Shown: one piece after another, positions 15,238-25,100 of the stretch
How positions within the stretch are numbered: position 1 is the first letter of the stretch
How the letters are laid out: every line of letters starts with the position of its first letter
Assembly: GCA_017961265.1 (NCBI GenBank)
Contig: JAGCXN010000034.1
Location: 1-37,762 of the forward strand
DNA from: Bacteroidales bacterium
GTDB lineage: Bacteria; Bacteroidota; Bacteroidia; Bacteroidales; WCHB1-69
DNA: 37,762 bases
Reading direction: 5' to 3'
Program-made: the position numbers and the translations under genes
Notes under the pieces: model-generated
The model's input: the letters and a program-made list of their open reading frames with translations, nothing else
Told to the model about the DNA's origin: nothing
Databases searched by the model: none

Positions 15238-16371
15238 TTACCCTCTCCTTGCAATCTCGTAAAACAGTTTCACCCCGATGGGCACCAGCTCGTCGGGAAA
15301 GTCGAAGTGCTGGTGGTGCAGCGACGGCTGGTGCTCGCCGGAACCGAGTCCGAAAAGTGCGCCGTTGTAATGCTGGGTGAGCAGGCCGAAATCCTCGCCC
15401 CATGAGAAGGGCTGTGGTTTCTCCTTGTAGGCCAGTCCGCAGGCTTGGGCGGCTTCTCGTATCTGCGTCACCGCATCCGCCGCGTTGGACGAAGCCGCGA
15501 AGTACTCCTTCCAACTCACAGAAGTTTGCAAACCGTCGGTCGCTGTTGCCCGTCGCACGATCTCCTCTAACTGTAACTTCGTCTTTTGCAGAAGATTATC
15601 GTCCTTTGCCCGCAGGGTGAAGCGGAGTACGCCGTGGCCAGCGGTCACCCCGTAGGCCGGTTCGCCGACACGGAATTCCACCAATGTGAGCAGACGGAAA
15701 TCGTCCCGCGCCATGTCGTACTGGTTGAGAGCTAACAGCTCGTCAGTGATGGCTTTAGCGGCGGGATACGGGCTGAGGGCCTTCAACGGTTCCGCCGCGT
15801 GTGACGTGCGTCCGTGCAGCTCAATGTCGCAACTGATGACGGAGCAAGTGAAACTGCCGGTTTTGCACAGCACCGTGCCGAGCGGCTCGCCAGGGATGTT
15901 GTGGAGAGCATAGACCCGGTCTGGACGATAGGTGTCAAGGATGCCAGTTTGCAGCAGCTGTCCGGCACCTTCGCCCGTCTCCTCGGCGGCTTGGAAAAAC
16001 AGGAGGATACGTCCCTTTTCCAACGGGTGTAAGTGCAGTTGCTCGGCCAGTCCCAGCAGGATGGTGGAATGGCCGTCATGACCACACTTGTGGGCCACGC
16101 CGGCGGTGTCGGAAGCGTAAGGGATGTTGATGGTTTCATCCACGCGCACGGCATCGAAGTCGGCGCGGAAAAGGGTGGTGGGGCCGTCGTGGCCGCTGTC
16201 GAAGACGGCAAGAAAGTTGCGGCTGTTGCCGAAGGTGCGGATTTCGGTCGGCTGGAGGGTGCGGAGAGTGTCTAATAGAAACTGCTGGGTGCGTACCTCG
16301 CAGCCCGACGGCTCTGCCAGCCGGTGAAGCGTATGGCGTATTTCTGTGAGATTGAGCGTGTTAATATCCAT
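15238..16371 (-). CDS. M20 family amidohydrolase/peptidase (M20D-like)
   Basis: 377 residues from the ATG at 16371. A longer frame from 16425 would begin at the -33 element of the promoter, so I reject it. Metal-site motifs of M20D amidohydrolases are present: RADFDAV, AHKCGHDGH, QAAEETGEGA, HNIPG, the lid-domain GRTSHAAEP, and a late LHHQHFDFPDE. These enzymes remove N-acyl groups from amino acids or split amide bonds (for example N-acetyl-diaminopimelate, IAA-amino acid or aminobenzoyl-glutamate). The substrate cannot be read here. No signal peptide is present, so it is cytoplasmic. It is divergent from pepE, with both promoters in a 106-base spacer. Confidence 0.92.
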   Translation of the reverse strand: MDINTLNLTEIRHTLHRLAEPSGCEVRTQQFLLDTLRTLQPTEIRTFGNSRNFLAVFDSGHDGPTTLFRADFDAVRVDETINIPYASDTAGVAHKCGHDGHSTILLGLAEQLHLHPLEKGRILLFFQAAEETGEGAGQLLQTGILDTYRPDRVYALHNIPGEPLGTVLCKTGSFTCSVISCDIELHGRTSHAAEPLKALSPYPAAKAITDELLALNQYDMARDDFRLLTLVEFRVGEPAYGVTAGHGVLRFTLRAKDDNLLQKTKLQLEEIVRRATATDGLQTSVSWKEYFAASSNAADAVTQIREAAQACGLAYKEKPQPFSWGEDFGLLTQHYNGALFGLGSGEHQPSLHHQHFDFPDELVPIGVKLFYEIARRG

Positions 16372-16395
16372 AGTTTTGCTTTTGCAAACGGAAAG

Positions 16396-16425
16396 CAAAA
16401 GTACAAAAATGTAAGCAGTCGGCAA
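16396..16425 (-). promoter_or_regulatory. Complete Bacteroidota promoter for the M20 gene
   Basis: On the - strand there is a -33 TTG (16425-16423), a 19-base spacer and a -7 box TACTTTTG (16403-16396). Both elements and the spacing match the Bacteroidota consensus, and the gene's ATG follows 24 bases later. Confidence 0.8.
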
Positions 16426-16437
16426 CCCGAAAATGTT

Positions 16438-16445
16438 TATCTTTG
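16438..16445 (+). promoter_or_regulatory. Promoter -7 box for pepE
   Basis: TATCTTTG fits TAnnTTTG, 32 bases before the pepE ATG. It overlaps the region upstream of the divergent M20 promoter. Confidence 0.6.
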
Positions 16446-16477
16446 CGACTTGGAAAATTAATTAACAAAGATAGATT

Positions 16478-17260
16478 ATGAAACTTTTATTAATCAGTAA
16501 TTCAACCAATTACAAAGAAAGTTATTTAGGATGGTGTATGCCCCTCATTCAGGAATTTTTGGGCACGGCCGACAAAAAGAAGATTGCATTTATTCCCTAC
16601 GCAGTGGTGCGCAATGGCGAAACCATAGAAAAGAGTTATACAGCTGCCACAGAAAAGGTGAAAGGTTGCTTCAAGAATTTCGGTTTGGAAGCGGACATCG
16701 TTTCCACTCATTCTGTTGCCGACCCCGTGAAGTTGGTGAACGAGTGCGATGCTGTGATGGTGAGCGGCGGCAACACCTTCCATCTGGTTTACGAGCTGCA
16801 CCGAAACAAACTCATTGAGCCTGTGCGCCGCAAAGTTTTGGAGGGGGCACCGTACATGGGCTGGAGTGCCGGCAGCAACGTCGCGTGCCCGACCCTTCGC
16901 ACCACCAACGATATGCCCATCATTATGCCGGAGAGCTTCAACTGCTTCGACTTCGTGCCGTTCCAGATCAACCCCCACTATATCGACCCCTATCCGACGG
17001 AGGTGGAGGATGCACTGACCCACGCAGGCGAATCCCGTCAGGACCGTATTGAGGAGTTCCTTTGCGTCAATCCTGAAATCACGGTGGTGGGATTACGCGA
17101 GGCCACGGCACTTTGGGTGGAGAATGACCGCATTACCCTCCGTGAGTACGAGAAGAACCCCTACAACAAGCGCCGCGAGATGATTGTGCTGAAACATGGC
17201 TGCCCTGTCCGCGAAATCCAGCCCGGCAGCACGTTTGATTTCGCCATCAATCTGGTGTAA
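16478..17260 (+). CDS. pepE: Peptidase E, alpha-aspartyl dipeptidase (S51)
   Basis: 260 residues with the class I glutamine amidotransferase-like fold of family S51. The nucleophile is S130 in MGWSAGSNVA, preceded by the VSGGNTFHLV motif; H167 in INPHYIDPY is the likely catalytic histidine. Peptidase E cleaves dipeptides with an N-terminal aspartate (Asp-X). It is slightly longer than the Salmonella enzyme. No signal peptide is present, so it is cytoplasmic. The gene is convergent with yitT, with only 48 bases between the stops and no strong terminator visible there. Confidence 0.95.
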   Translation: MKLLLISNSTNYKESYLGWCMPLIQEFLGTADKKKIAFIPYAVVRNGETIEKSYTAATEKVKGCFKNFGLEADIVSTHSVADPVKLVNECDAVMVSGGNTFHLVYELHRNKLIEPVRRKVLEGAPYMGWSAGSNVACPTLRTTNDMPIIMPESFNCFDFVPFQINPHYIDPYPTEVEDALTHAGESRQDRIEEFLCVNPEITVVGLREATALWVENDRITLREYEKNPYNKRREMIVLKHGCPVREIQPGSTFDFAINLV

Positions 17261-17308
17261 GCGATTTTCAGGCCATATAGAGATAGTCCACTGACACTGG
17301 ACACATTC

Positions 17309-18172
17309 CTACAACTTGATCTTGTCAAAGTTCTTGCCGAATACACTCTGCACTTTTGTAATAGAGATGAAGGCGGAACTATCGACTTCTTTGATGATGC
17401 GGATGATGTGTACACGGTCGGTGCGGTGTGCCACAATCATCAGCACTTCAGTTGGCTGGCGGTTGTAGCTTCCCTCCCCTTTCAGGAAGGTGGCACCCCT
17501 ATGCAACTCATTGTTGATCCTCTCCGCAATTTCGTGATTTTTCGATGAAAAAACCATAAATTGGAAGGTTTGCTTATAACCGTCAATCACAAGGTCAGAA
17601 ATGAGGATATAGGCAAAGAGAACCACAAAACTATAGACAAGCTTAACGGGATCGTGGACAGTGAGATACGATGACAGCACAATGAAAAAGTTCATGTATA
17701 GACTGCCGCGGCCATAAGAGATATTGCGGTACTTGGCCATCATCAGGACGATGATATCGGTACCGCCGGTATTGCCCCCGTAGTTGAGGGTGAGACCCAC
17801 ACCAATGCCCGCCAATGCCGCACCAATCACCGCACACATAAACGGATCATCGGGCACAATCGGCTGCGTGAAGATCATCTGTCCTATCGCCATAAAGCTG
17901 GACATGATGAAGGTACAAATCAGCGTGTCAATGCAGAAGCGGCGCCCCAGAATCTTCCATGCGATGGCAACCAGAATGATATTGAGGACGAAAGTAGTGA
18001 TGCCCACCGGCAGTCCCGTGGCAAAATAGATGACGGCGGCGATACCGCTGATGCCGCCGCCCGTCACCTTGTTGGGAAGCAGAAAGGCCGTCCACCCGAA
18101 GGTGAAGATGGCCAATCCAAGCGTAATGAAAAAGTAGTTCCGAATTACTTCAAAGACTTTCTTCGTATCCAT
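17309..18172 (-). CDS. YitT family (DUF161/DUF2179) membrane protein
   Basis: 287 residues from the ATG at 18172; an ATG at 18190 would add six residues but overlap the stop of the small lipoprotein gene upstream. There are about five or six membrane helices in the first 200 residues (opening NYFFITLGLAIFTFGWTAF), with the glycine-rich NYGGNTGGTDII motif. A cytoplasmic DUF2179 domain follows (HRGATFLKGEGSY, LMIVAHRTDRVHII, ISITKVQSVFGKNF). Transport function is unproven for this family. It lies 11 bases downstream of the 55-residue lipoprotein gene and is therefore probably co-transcribed with it. Confidence 0.93.
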   Translation of the reverse strand: MDTKKVFEVIRNYFFITLGLAIFTFGWTAFLLPNKVTGGGISGIAAVIYFATGLPVGITTFVLNIILVAIAWKILGRRFCIDTLICTFIMSSFMAIGQMIFTQPIVPDDPFMCAVIGAALAGIGVGLTLNYGGNTGGTDIIVLMMAKYRNISYGRGSLYMNFFIVLSSYLTVHDPVKLVYSFVVLFAYILISDLVIDGYKQTFQFMVFSSKNHEIAERINNELHRGATFLKGEGSYNRQPTEVLMIVAHRTDRVHIIRIIKEVDSSAFISITKVQSVFGKNFDKIKL

Positions 18173-18183
18173 TTTTAGTCGTT

Positions 18184-18351
18184 TTAGCAAGATGTAAGAA
18201 CATTGTCACACGGTTGACTGCCGGTCGGTTGGGGGACCTCGCAACCGCAGTTACGATCGCGGCGGTGAGGCTTTGCCCCATAAATTCGGGGAGAACACGA
18301 AGTGACGACCAACGCCAACAGCAAAGCAAGCAACAGGATTGTTCGTTTCAT
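18184..18351 (-). CDS. Small lipoprotein, 55 aa, cysteine-rich
   Basis: A short gene starting at ATG 18351 and ending TAA at 18184. The first 18 residues are a lipoprotein signal peptide (MKRTILLLALLLALVVTS) with the lipid-attachment cysteine C19 in VTSC. The mature peptide is only 37 residues, basic, and has four more cysteines (C35, C37, C48, C55), including an RNCGC segment that might bind metal or form disulfides. It sits 12 bases after the 150-residue lipoprotein gene and 11 bases before yitT on the same strand, which supports a real translated gene. Similar tiny lipoproteins exist in Bacteroidales as far as I recall; the function is unknown. Confidence 0.75.
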   Translation of the reverse strand: MKRTILLLALLLALVVTSCSPRIYGAKPHRRDRNCGCEVPQPTGSQPCDNVLTSC

Positions 18352-18363
18352 ATCAGATAATCA

Positions 18364-18816
18364 TTAGTAAAGGTTGGAGCGGGTGAAGAACTCAAAACGC
18401 CACTTGTCACCATAGTCATCATAGAATTCGTAAATAAGATTCTTCTTTGAGAGTTTCTTGATAACTGCCGTGTATGTATAGCGTTTGTTGCGGAGCACAA
18501 AATTGACATACAACTCTTTTTCATGGTTCTGTAATGCCCACTCCCCATACATCGACTCATAATAGGTGGTACCCTGCAGAGCCGATACCGATACCATCCT
18601 TTCTGTAAAGAAGGCATAGTAACAGCCTGGATTGTTGGGAAGAACCTCTGTGGAATCAATCTTGTTCCCATTAAGATACACAGCATCCAGTTTCCAATAA
18701 CCCACAATACGTTCCTCAGGGTTGACGAAGCTCAAATAGGGGCCTTCCGCATAACGGCAGGAAGCAAAAGTAACAGCTATGAGAAACAAGAGACTATAAA
18801 ATGCGATTTTTTTCAT
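18364..18816 (-). CDS. Lipoprotein, lipocalin-like, 150 aa
   Basis: 150 residues. The signal peptide ends in the lipobox FASC with lipidated C20, so the mature protein is a membrane lipoprotein. The mature part begins with a VGYWKLDAVYLNG segment and then beta-strand-rich sequence (YYAFFTERMVSV, GEWALQNHEKELYVNF, YTAVIKKLSKKNLIYEF) ending DKWRFEFFTR. This is the pattern of Bacteroidota lipocalin-like lipoproteins, which are poorly characterised. It starts 18 bases after the stop of the giant adhesin gene and is probably expressed with it, so a role in handling or anchoring the giant protein is possible but unproven. Confidence 0.8.
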   Translation of the reverse strand: MKKIAFYSLLFLIAVTFASCRYAEGPYLSFVNPEERIVGYWKLDAVYLNGNKIDSTEVLPNNPGCYYAFFTERMVSVSALQGTTYYESMYGEWALQNHEKELYVNFVLRNKRYTYTAVIKKLSKKNLIYEFYDDYGDKWRFEFFTRSNLY

Positions 18817-18834
18817 TATAAAAAGAATAAAATA

Positions 18835-19113
18835 TTATCTGACAACTGTTACCGTACCTGTCTTTTGGTATTTCTTATTGAAGTAATCCCCATACGTAAT
18901 CTTATAGGTGAAGACTCCAGCCTCGACCAATTTTCCGTTATGCTTGCCATTCCAGCCCACATTCGGATCGTTGGAACGGAAAATCAACTCGCCCCAACGG
19001 GAGTAAACAAGAACTTCATAGAAAGCATCGCCATTATTACTGATGATCGGCAACCAAATATCATTAATACCGTCATCGTTCGGGGTAAAGGCATTGGGCA
19101 CATATATGATTAC
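18835..19113 (-). other. T9SS type B (gliding motility-associated) C-terminal sorting domain
   Basis: The last 92 codons of the giant gene carry all hallmarks: VPNAFTPNDDGINDIW, YEVLVYSRWGELIFRS, VGWNGKHNGKLVEAGVFTYKI and a terminal TGTVTVVR. This domain directs export through the type IX secretion system. It places the giant protein at the cell surface or in the medium. Confidence 0.97.
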
Positions 19114-22100
19114 GTCAGGAATGACGGTAATGAGCACGGAAGCCGTGTCCACACAATTATGCTGGTCTGTAACTGTGAGGACCGTCCAATAGGTACCCGG
19201 ATCCATATACTCATGGATAGCTGACTGCTGGCTGGCGTAGCCTCCATCACCGAAATCATACTCCCATGTTGCGATAGAACCGTATGAATGGTCGTTGAAA
19301 TGCACCGAATAGCCCAAGATGAACTCAGTCGGATCGGCAGTGAAGTTTGCCGTAGGACCGGGGACCGCATCAATTGTGAAGGGGAGTACAAGAGTGCAGA
19401 CACCATCATCCACGACAAGGGTATAATCACCGGACGTAAGCTCGTCATTCATCGGAGCATCAGGATTAGGCGTCGTATTCCAGTTGTAGCTGTATGCGTT
19501 GAGATTATCGCCCACCACAGTAGCCGTACCGTCAGCGCGTCCGCAATAGGCAGGTGTCACCGATACGGTGAAATCAGGCATCGGATGGAACGGCACCACA
19601 ACTGTCATCGTATCGAAGCAGTTGTGTTGGTCAGTCAACGTCACAGTATAGGGGCCTACGGCAAGATTGTCGAGATGTTCGCCTTCCATGCCATTGCTCC
19701 AGATGAAGGAGTACTCGGGTGTACCGCCGTGTGCTTCCACCTCGATGATGGCGGTTTCTTCACCGTTGCAGCTCTCGGTCAGGGTTATCAGGTTGACCGT
19801 CAGTTCGTCCGGTTCGGAAATATCTGTAGAATCCGTGGCACTACAACCGTTGGCATCCGTCACAGTTACAAAATAGGATCCTGCGGCAAGGCTGTCAACT
19901 GTCTGTTCGTGCTTGTCACCTGTCCATGTGTAGGTATAGGGCGGAGTACCACCTTCGGGAAGCACTGTGGCCGCACCAGTCAGCGTACCAAAGCAATCGA
20001 CATTGTTGAGGACACTGGCAATGGCCGACAGCGAATCAGGCTGTTGGATGGTTACTTCCATCTGTGCCGTACAACCGTGATCATCCACAATGGAGATCGT
20101 ATAGACTCCTTCGTCCAAACCTGTAATCATGTATGGATCTTCCGTATTCAACGTAATTTCAGGGATGTCATCCGCCACTGTCAGTATATACGGAACGGTA
20201 CCGCCACTGATCGTGACTGTAGCCGTACCATTACTCTGACCATAGCAGAGAACATTGGATAATGAATCAACCACTGTGGACATAGGATCAGGCTCCCGGA
20301 AGTTCAGGGTCAAAGTGGTCTGGCAGTTGTGGGCGTCCGTAGCCGTAAACACATGGTCACCGCCGTTAATACCTGTAAAGGTAACCTGTTCCGTAGCGTC
20401 AGTAATGGTCTGTGTTTGCAGGTTATCATCCATCCAGATAGTATAACCGGCTGTGCCGCCCGCAACGGACACAGTGGCCGTACCGTCATCTCCGCCGAAA
20501 CAGGTGATAGGTGTAGTGTCTGCCTCCGTAAGGGTCAGTTGCGCTGGCTCTTCCAGAACAGATGTAACCGTTGCCGTACAGCCGTTGGCATCGGTAACCA
20601 CAATCGTGTAGGTTCCAGCCGCGCGATTTGCGACCGTATAGTCTCCAGCGCTGAGGTTGGTCGCTTCAGCAGCGCCGTTCACTGTAAGGCTGTAGGGGGC
20701 TGTTCCCTCCGCAAGATTCACCACAATGCTTCCATTGGCATCCTGATAGCAGAGCGGGTCTGTAGTGGAAACCTCAGTCATTTCAAGTGCGGTAGGTGTT
20801 CCTATCGTAAAGTCAACGGTAGCTTCGCAGCCATTGGCATCGCGTACAGCAGCCGTGTAATCACCTGCAGTCAGATTGGCGAAGGTGCCCGTAGCACCGG
20901 CCGCTACCGTCTGGGTGGTGGTGAAATCATCCACCGAAATGGTGTACGGAGCCGTACCGCCCGTCGGAGTGACGACAGCAGAGCCGTTGGCATCACCGAA
21001 GCAAAGCACGTCCACAATATTACCGGCAGTCATAGCCAGTACTGCAGGTTCGGTGATTGACACCGGCAGGGTCGTCACGCAGCCGTTGGCATCACGGATA
21101 CCCACCGTATGTGTCCCGGCAGCAAGATCAGTGAAGGTGACATTCTGCACAGCAGCCGCAGTTGTCTCCTGCTGGTTACCGTCAATATACAGGGTGAAGG
21201 GAGCCGTGCCGCCCGCGAAGGTCACCGTGGCGGTGGCATCACTGAGGCCATTGCAACTCACATTCACGACAGAAACCTGAGCCAGTGTCAGAAGATCCGG
21301 CTCATTCACAGTAAATGAAACCTGCGTCACGCAGCCATTGGCGTCCGTAGCCGTCACCGTATAGGTACCCGCTGACAAGTTGTCAATCTGCTGGTCACCT
21401 GCAGCATCCATCGTGATTTCCGTCTCATTCAAGACGAGTACATAGGGCAATGTGCCGCCCGTCACATTCACGATGGCATTACCGTCATCGCCCTGGTGGC
21501 ACAACGGCATTGTAATCGTACCAGCCGTCATCTGAAGCTGTTCGGGCGAAGTGACCGTAAGCGTATCCGTCATCTGGCAACCATTGGCATCCGTTACAAG
21601 AACAATATAGGTACCTGCCGTAAGTTGTGTAAAGGTGTAGCCAGCACCGGCAGCCACATCATAGGTGGTCACATTATTGTCAATACTGACAGTATAAGGA
21701 GCGGTGCCGCCATCTGGAGTGACCATACCACTTCCGTTTGCATCGCCAAAGCAAAGGACCGCCGTTTCGTCACTGACTGTAGCCGTCAACTCTTCGGGAT
21801 GGGTGAACTCAACTTCAGCCGTGGCAGTACAGCCGTATGCATCCGTCACGGTCACCGAATAGGTGCCTTCTGCGAGGCCATTATTCTGGGCATCCGTCGC
21901 ACCATTATTCCATTCATAAGTATAAGATTCAGCCCCACCAGAACCCGCAGCCAACGCCACGCCATCACTGCCTTCAAAACAACTGATACCACTTTGGACT
22001 ACCGCAGTTGCCGTAAGGTGGCTCGGCTCAGGCAGTGTGTAAGTGACCGTGGCCGTACAGCCATTACCATCAGTCACTATCACACTATATTCATAGTGCT

Positions 22101-25100
22101 GATTTTCAGTAACGACTTGAACAATTGAATCCGTAGTGGAGATCAAACCAGTGGCAGGTGTCCACTCATAAGAGTATTCACCATCACCACCTACGGGGAT
22201 AGCAGACAACGCCACCGTATCCCATTCACAATACTCGGTAGTGGAAGGCTCAACCGACAAGGTGATTGTTTCGGGCAGACGGAGTTGGATATTCATCACA
22301 GCGCTATTTTCACAAGCGTCGCTCACCGTAACAGCCACTATCATATCAGCCGTAACGGATGTGCCGGCAGCGGGATTCTGGGCAATGACGAGATCAGCAG
22401 CATCGGTCGTGCAGTTATCGGAGCTCACCTCACGCACCTCTTCCGTCAGGTCGGGAACCACAAACTGACAGTTGTCAGAGACAAGGAGGTGTTCGGCCAG
22501 CTGTTCTGCAAAGACGGGTGAAACCGTATCTTGAATGAGGATCGTTTCCGTCACTTCGTTGCTCTCGTTTCCGCAAAGGTCGGTGACCGTATAGGTTCTC
22601 ACTACCGTAATCGGACATCCAACAGTAACTGTCTGACTCGACTGCAGCGTCATATTTTCTCCAGAGCAAGCTTCTTCAATGGTGATTCCACCCAAAGCGA
22701 GGAGCTGTTCAACAGTTGTAGCAGCGGGACGCTGGGTCAGAACTGTCGTATCGCAACCATTCAAAACTGCATCGGCAATGATACCACTAATAACGGGAGC
22801 AATGCTGTCGAAAATAGTGATGGTGTGTGTCATCGTATCACTGACATTGCCGCACGCATCCGTCACCACATATTTTCTGATGATGGTGGTCGGGCAGGTG
22901 CCGTCCACCGATTCGGTATGGGCAACGGTCAGGCTGGCAAGAGCAGTACAAACGTCATTGAAGTCGAAGCCAAGTGACTGCAGTGCCTGCGAGGTAGTAG
23001 CAGCGGCATCAGCGGCAGTGGCATCGCAACCGCTCAGATGGGTTTCAACGGCATTGATCGTTACGGACGGAGCCACGCTGTCAAACACCTGCAAGGTCTG
23101 CATAAATTCGGCACTCACATTGCCACAAAGGTCAGTCACTTTGTAGTAACGGCTGATGACCATCGGACAGGAGCCATCCACCACATCACGGTGGGTGACA
23201 GCCAGTTCAGAAGCGGGCGTACAGTTATCGTCCAAAGTCAGACCAAGAGCGATGAGTCCGTCAGCAGTAGTGACAGCGGCGGGTGCGTCGTCAGCCGTAC
23301 AACCGTTATAAGTCACTGTCTCAATCGTACCAGCGATAGTCGGCACCACATCGTCGCTGACGCGGATAGTGTCGGTAGCCGATACGTAGCAGTTGCCGGC
23401 ATCTGTCAACTCAAAAGTGATTACATACATCCGGTCGCATTGTGCGGCATCCACATTCACCACGGTAGTGGCTGTAGCGGATGTCTGCACACCCTCACCG
23501 CTCCAAGAGATATTGAACGGTTCGGTGCCACCCGTAATTTCAGCCGTAATCTCCTGCGTTCCGATATTCGGGCAAAGGAGGGTATCTGGAGCCACCAACG
23601 TTACCGTAGGCATGTTGTAGGTGTTATCAAGAGAAATTTCAGCTGCTTCGGACGTACATCCAGCGGCAGTCTGCACCATAACGGTGTAGGTACCTGCGCC
23701 AAGACCTGTGAACGACGGTTGCGTCTGGTATTCGCCACCGTTCAATGAGTAGGTATAGCCTTCGCCAAGCGGTGCGGTAACCGTAACCACCCCCGTCGGA
23801 TCGCCGTTACAAGCGCTGTTGTCTGTACCGGCAAGCTGCGGAGTAGCAGGTATCGAATCCACAATCACGGTAACACTATCAGAAGCTGTGCTGCCGTTCG
23901 CATCCACTACCGTCACCACATAATGGTAGGTGCCAGGAGCTGGAGCTGCGGTCACATCCTGCACATCAGTAGCACTAAGTCCATCGGCAGGAGTCCACGT
24001 GAAAATGAAATCAGGAGTACCGCCATAGACCATCGGGGTTAATGAGATACTGTCTCCAAAACAGAAACGGCTGTCGGGCTGTATAATGTCAATCATAAGC
24101 ATATCCGGCACGACCACTTCAATATCCATGCTGCTGGAGTTATCGCAGCCATCAGAAATGGTCACCGTCACCGTCTGGTTCTGGTTCACCTGTGTATTTG
24201 CTGCAGGTGTCTGCTCAATGTTAATCTGATCAACTGGAGTGCAGTTATCGTCAATAATGAACGAAATCATCGTAGAAAAGTCCGGAATGAAGAAGTTGCC
24301 GCCCGAACCTGCCAAGTACTGAGTATCCACGGCAGACGTGAAGTACGGGCTGGTGGTATCCTGGATGTTGATAACCTGTGTCACTTCATTACTGACATTT
24401 CCGCAAGCATCCTCCACCATATAGGTTCTGGTTACAACTATCGGACATTCACCCGTCACTGTTTGTGTATAGGTGACGGTTACATCGGAGCAATCCTCAT
24501 CAACAGTAACGCCCAACGCGAGGAGAGCTTCCTCCGTAAGTGCCACTGGATAGTTCTGCAACACTGTTGTATCGCAGCCATCTATCGTTATTTCAGCTAT
24601 CGTTCCGTTGAGTTGAGGAGCAACGCTGTCGAAGACGGTGATGGTATGGGTCATGGTATCACTGACATTGCCACAAGCATCTGTCACCCTATATTTTCTT
24701 GTGATGACAATCGGGCAACTCCCATCCACCTGTTCTTCATATAACACTTGCAAATTAGCGAATTCCGTACATTCATCATGGAAAGCGAAGCCAATTTCCT
24801 GCAAAGAGTTAGGAGTGGTGGCCACCGCATCAGCCACGGACACATCGCAACCATTGAGCGCAGTTTCAATAATGGGAACAGTCACATCAGGAGCGACGCT
24901 GTCGAACACCTGCAACGTCTGCATAAATTCAGCACTCATATTCCCACAACCGTCAGTCACAGTGTAGTAGCGGTGAACCACGATGGGACAAGTACCGTCA
25001 GACACATCGCGATGAGCCACCACAAGATTATTAAGCGGTGTGCAGTTGTCTGTAACCGTCAGGCCCAGTGCGGTCAATTCTGCTGCGGTTCGTGCCGCAG

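Noticed and set aside
16372-16425. Longer N terminus for the M20 protein starting at 16425
   Set aside because: The extra codons overlap the -33 and -7 promoter elements, so they would not be transcribed.
17261-17308. Bidirectional terminator between pepE and yitT
   Set aside because: Only a 5-bp GTCCA/TGGAC stem without a T-run is visible.
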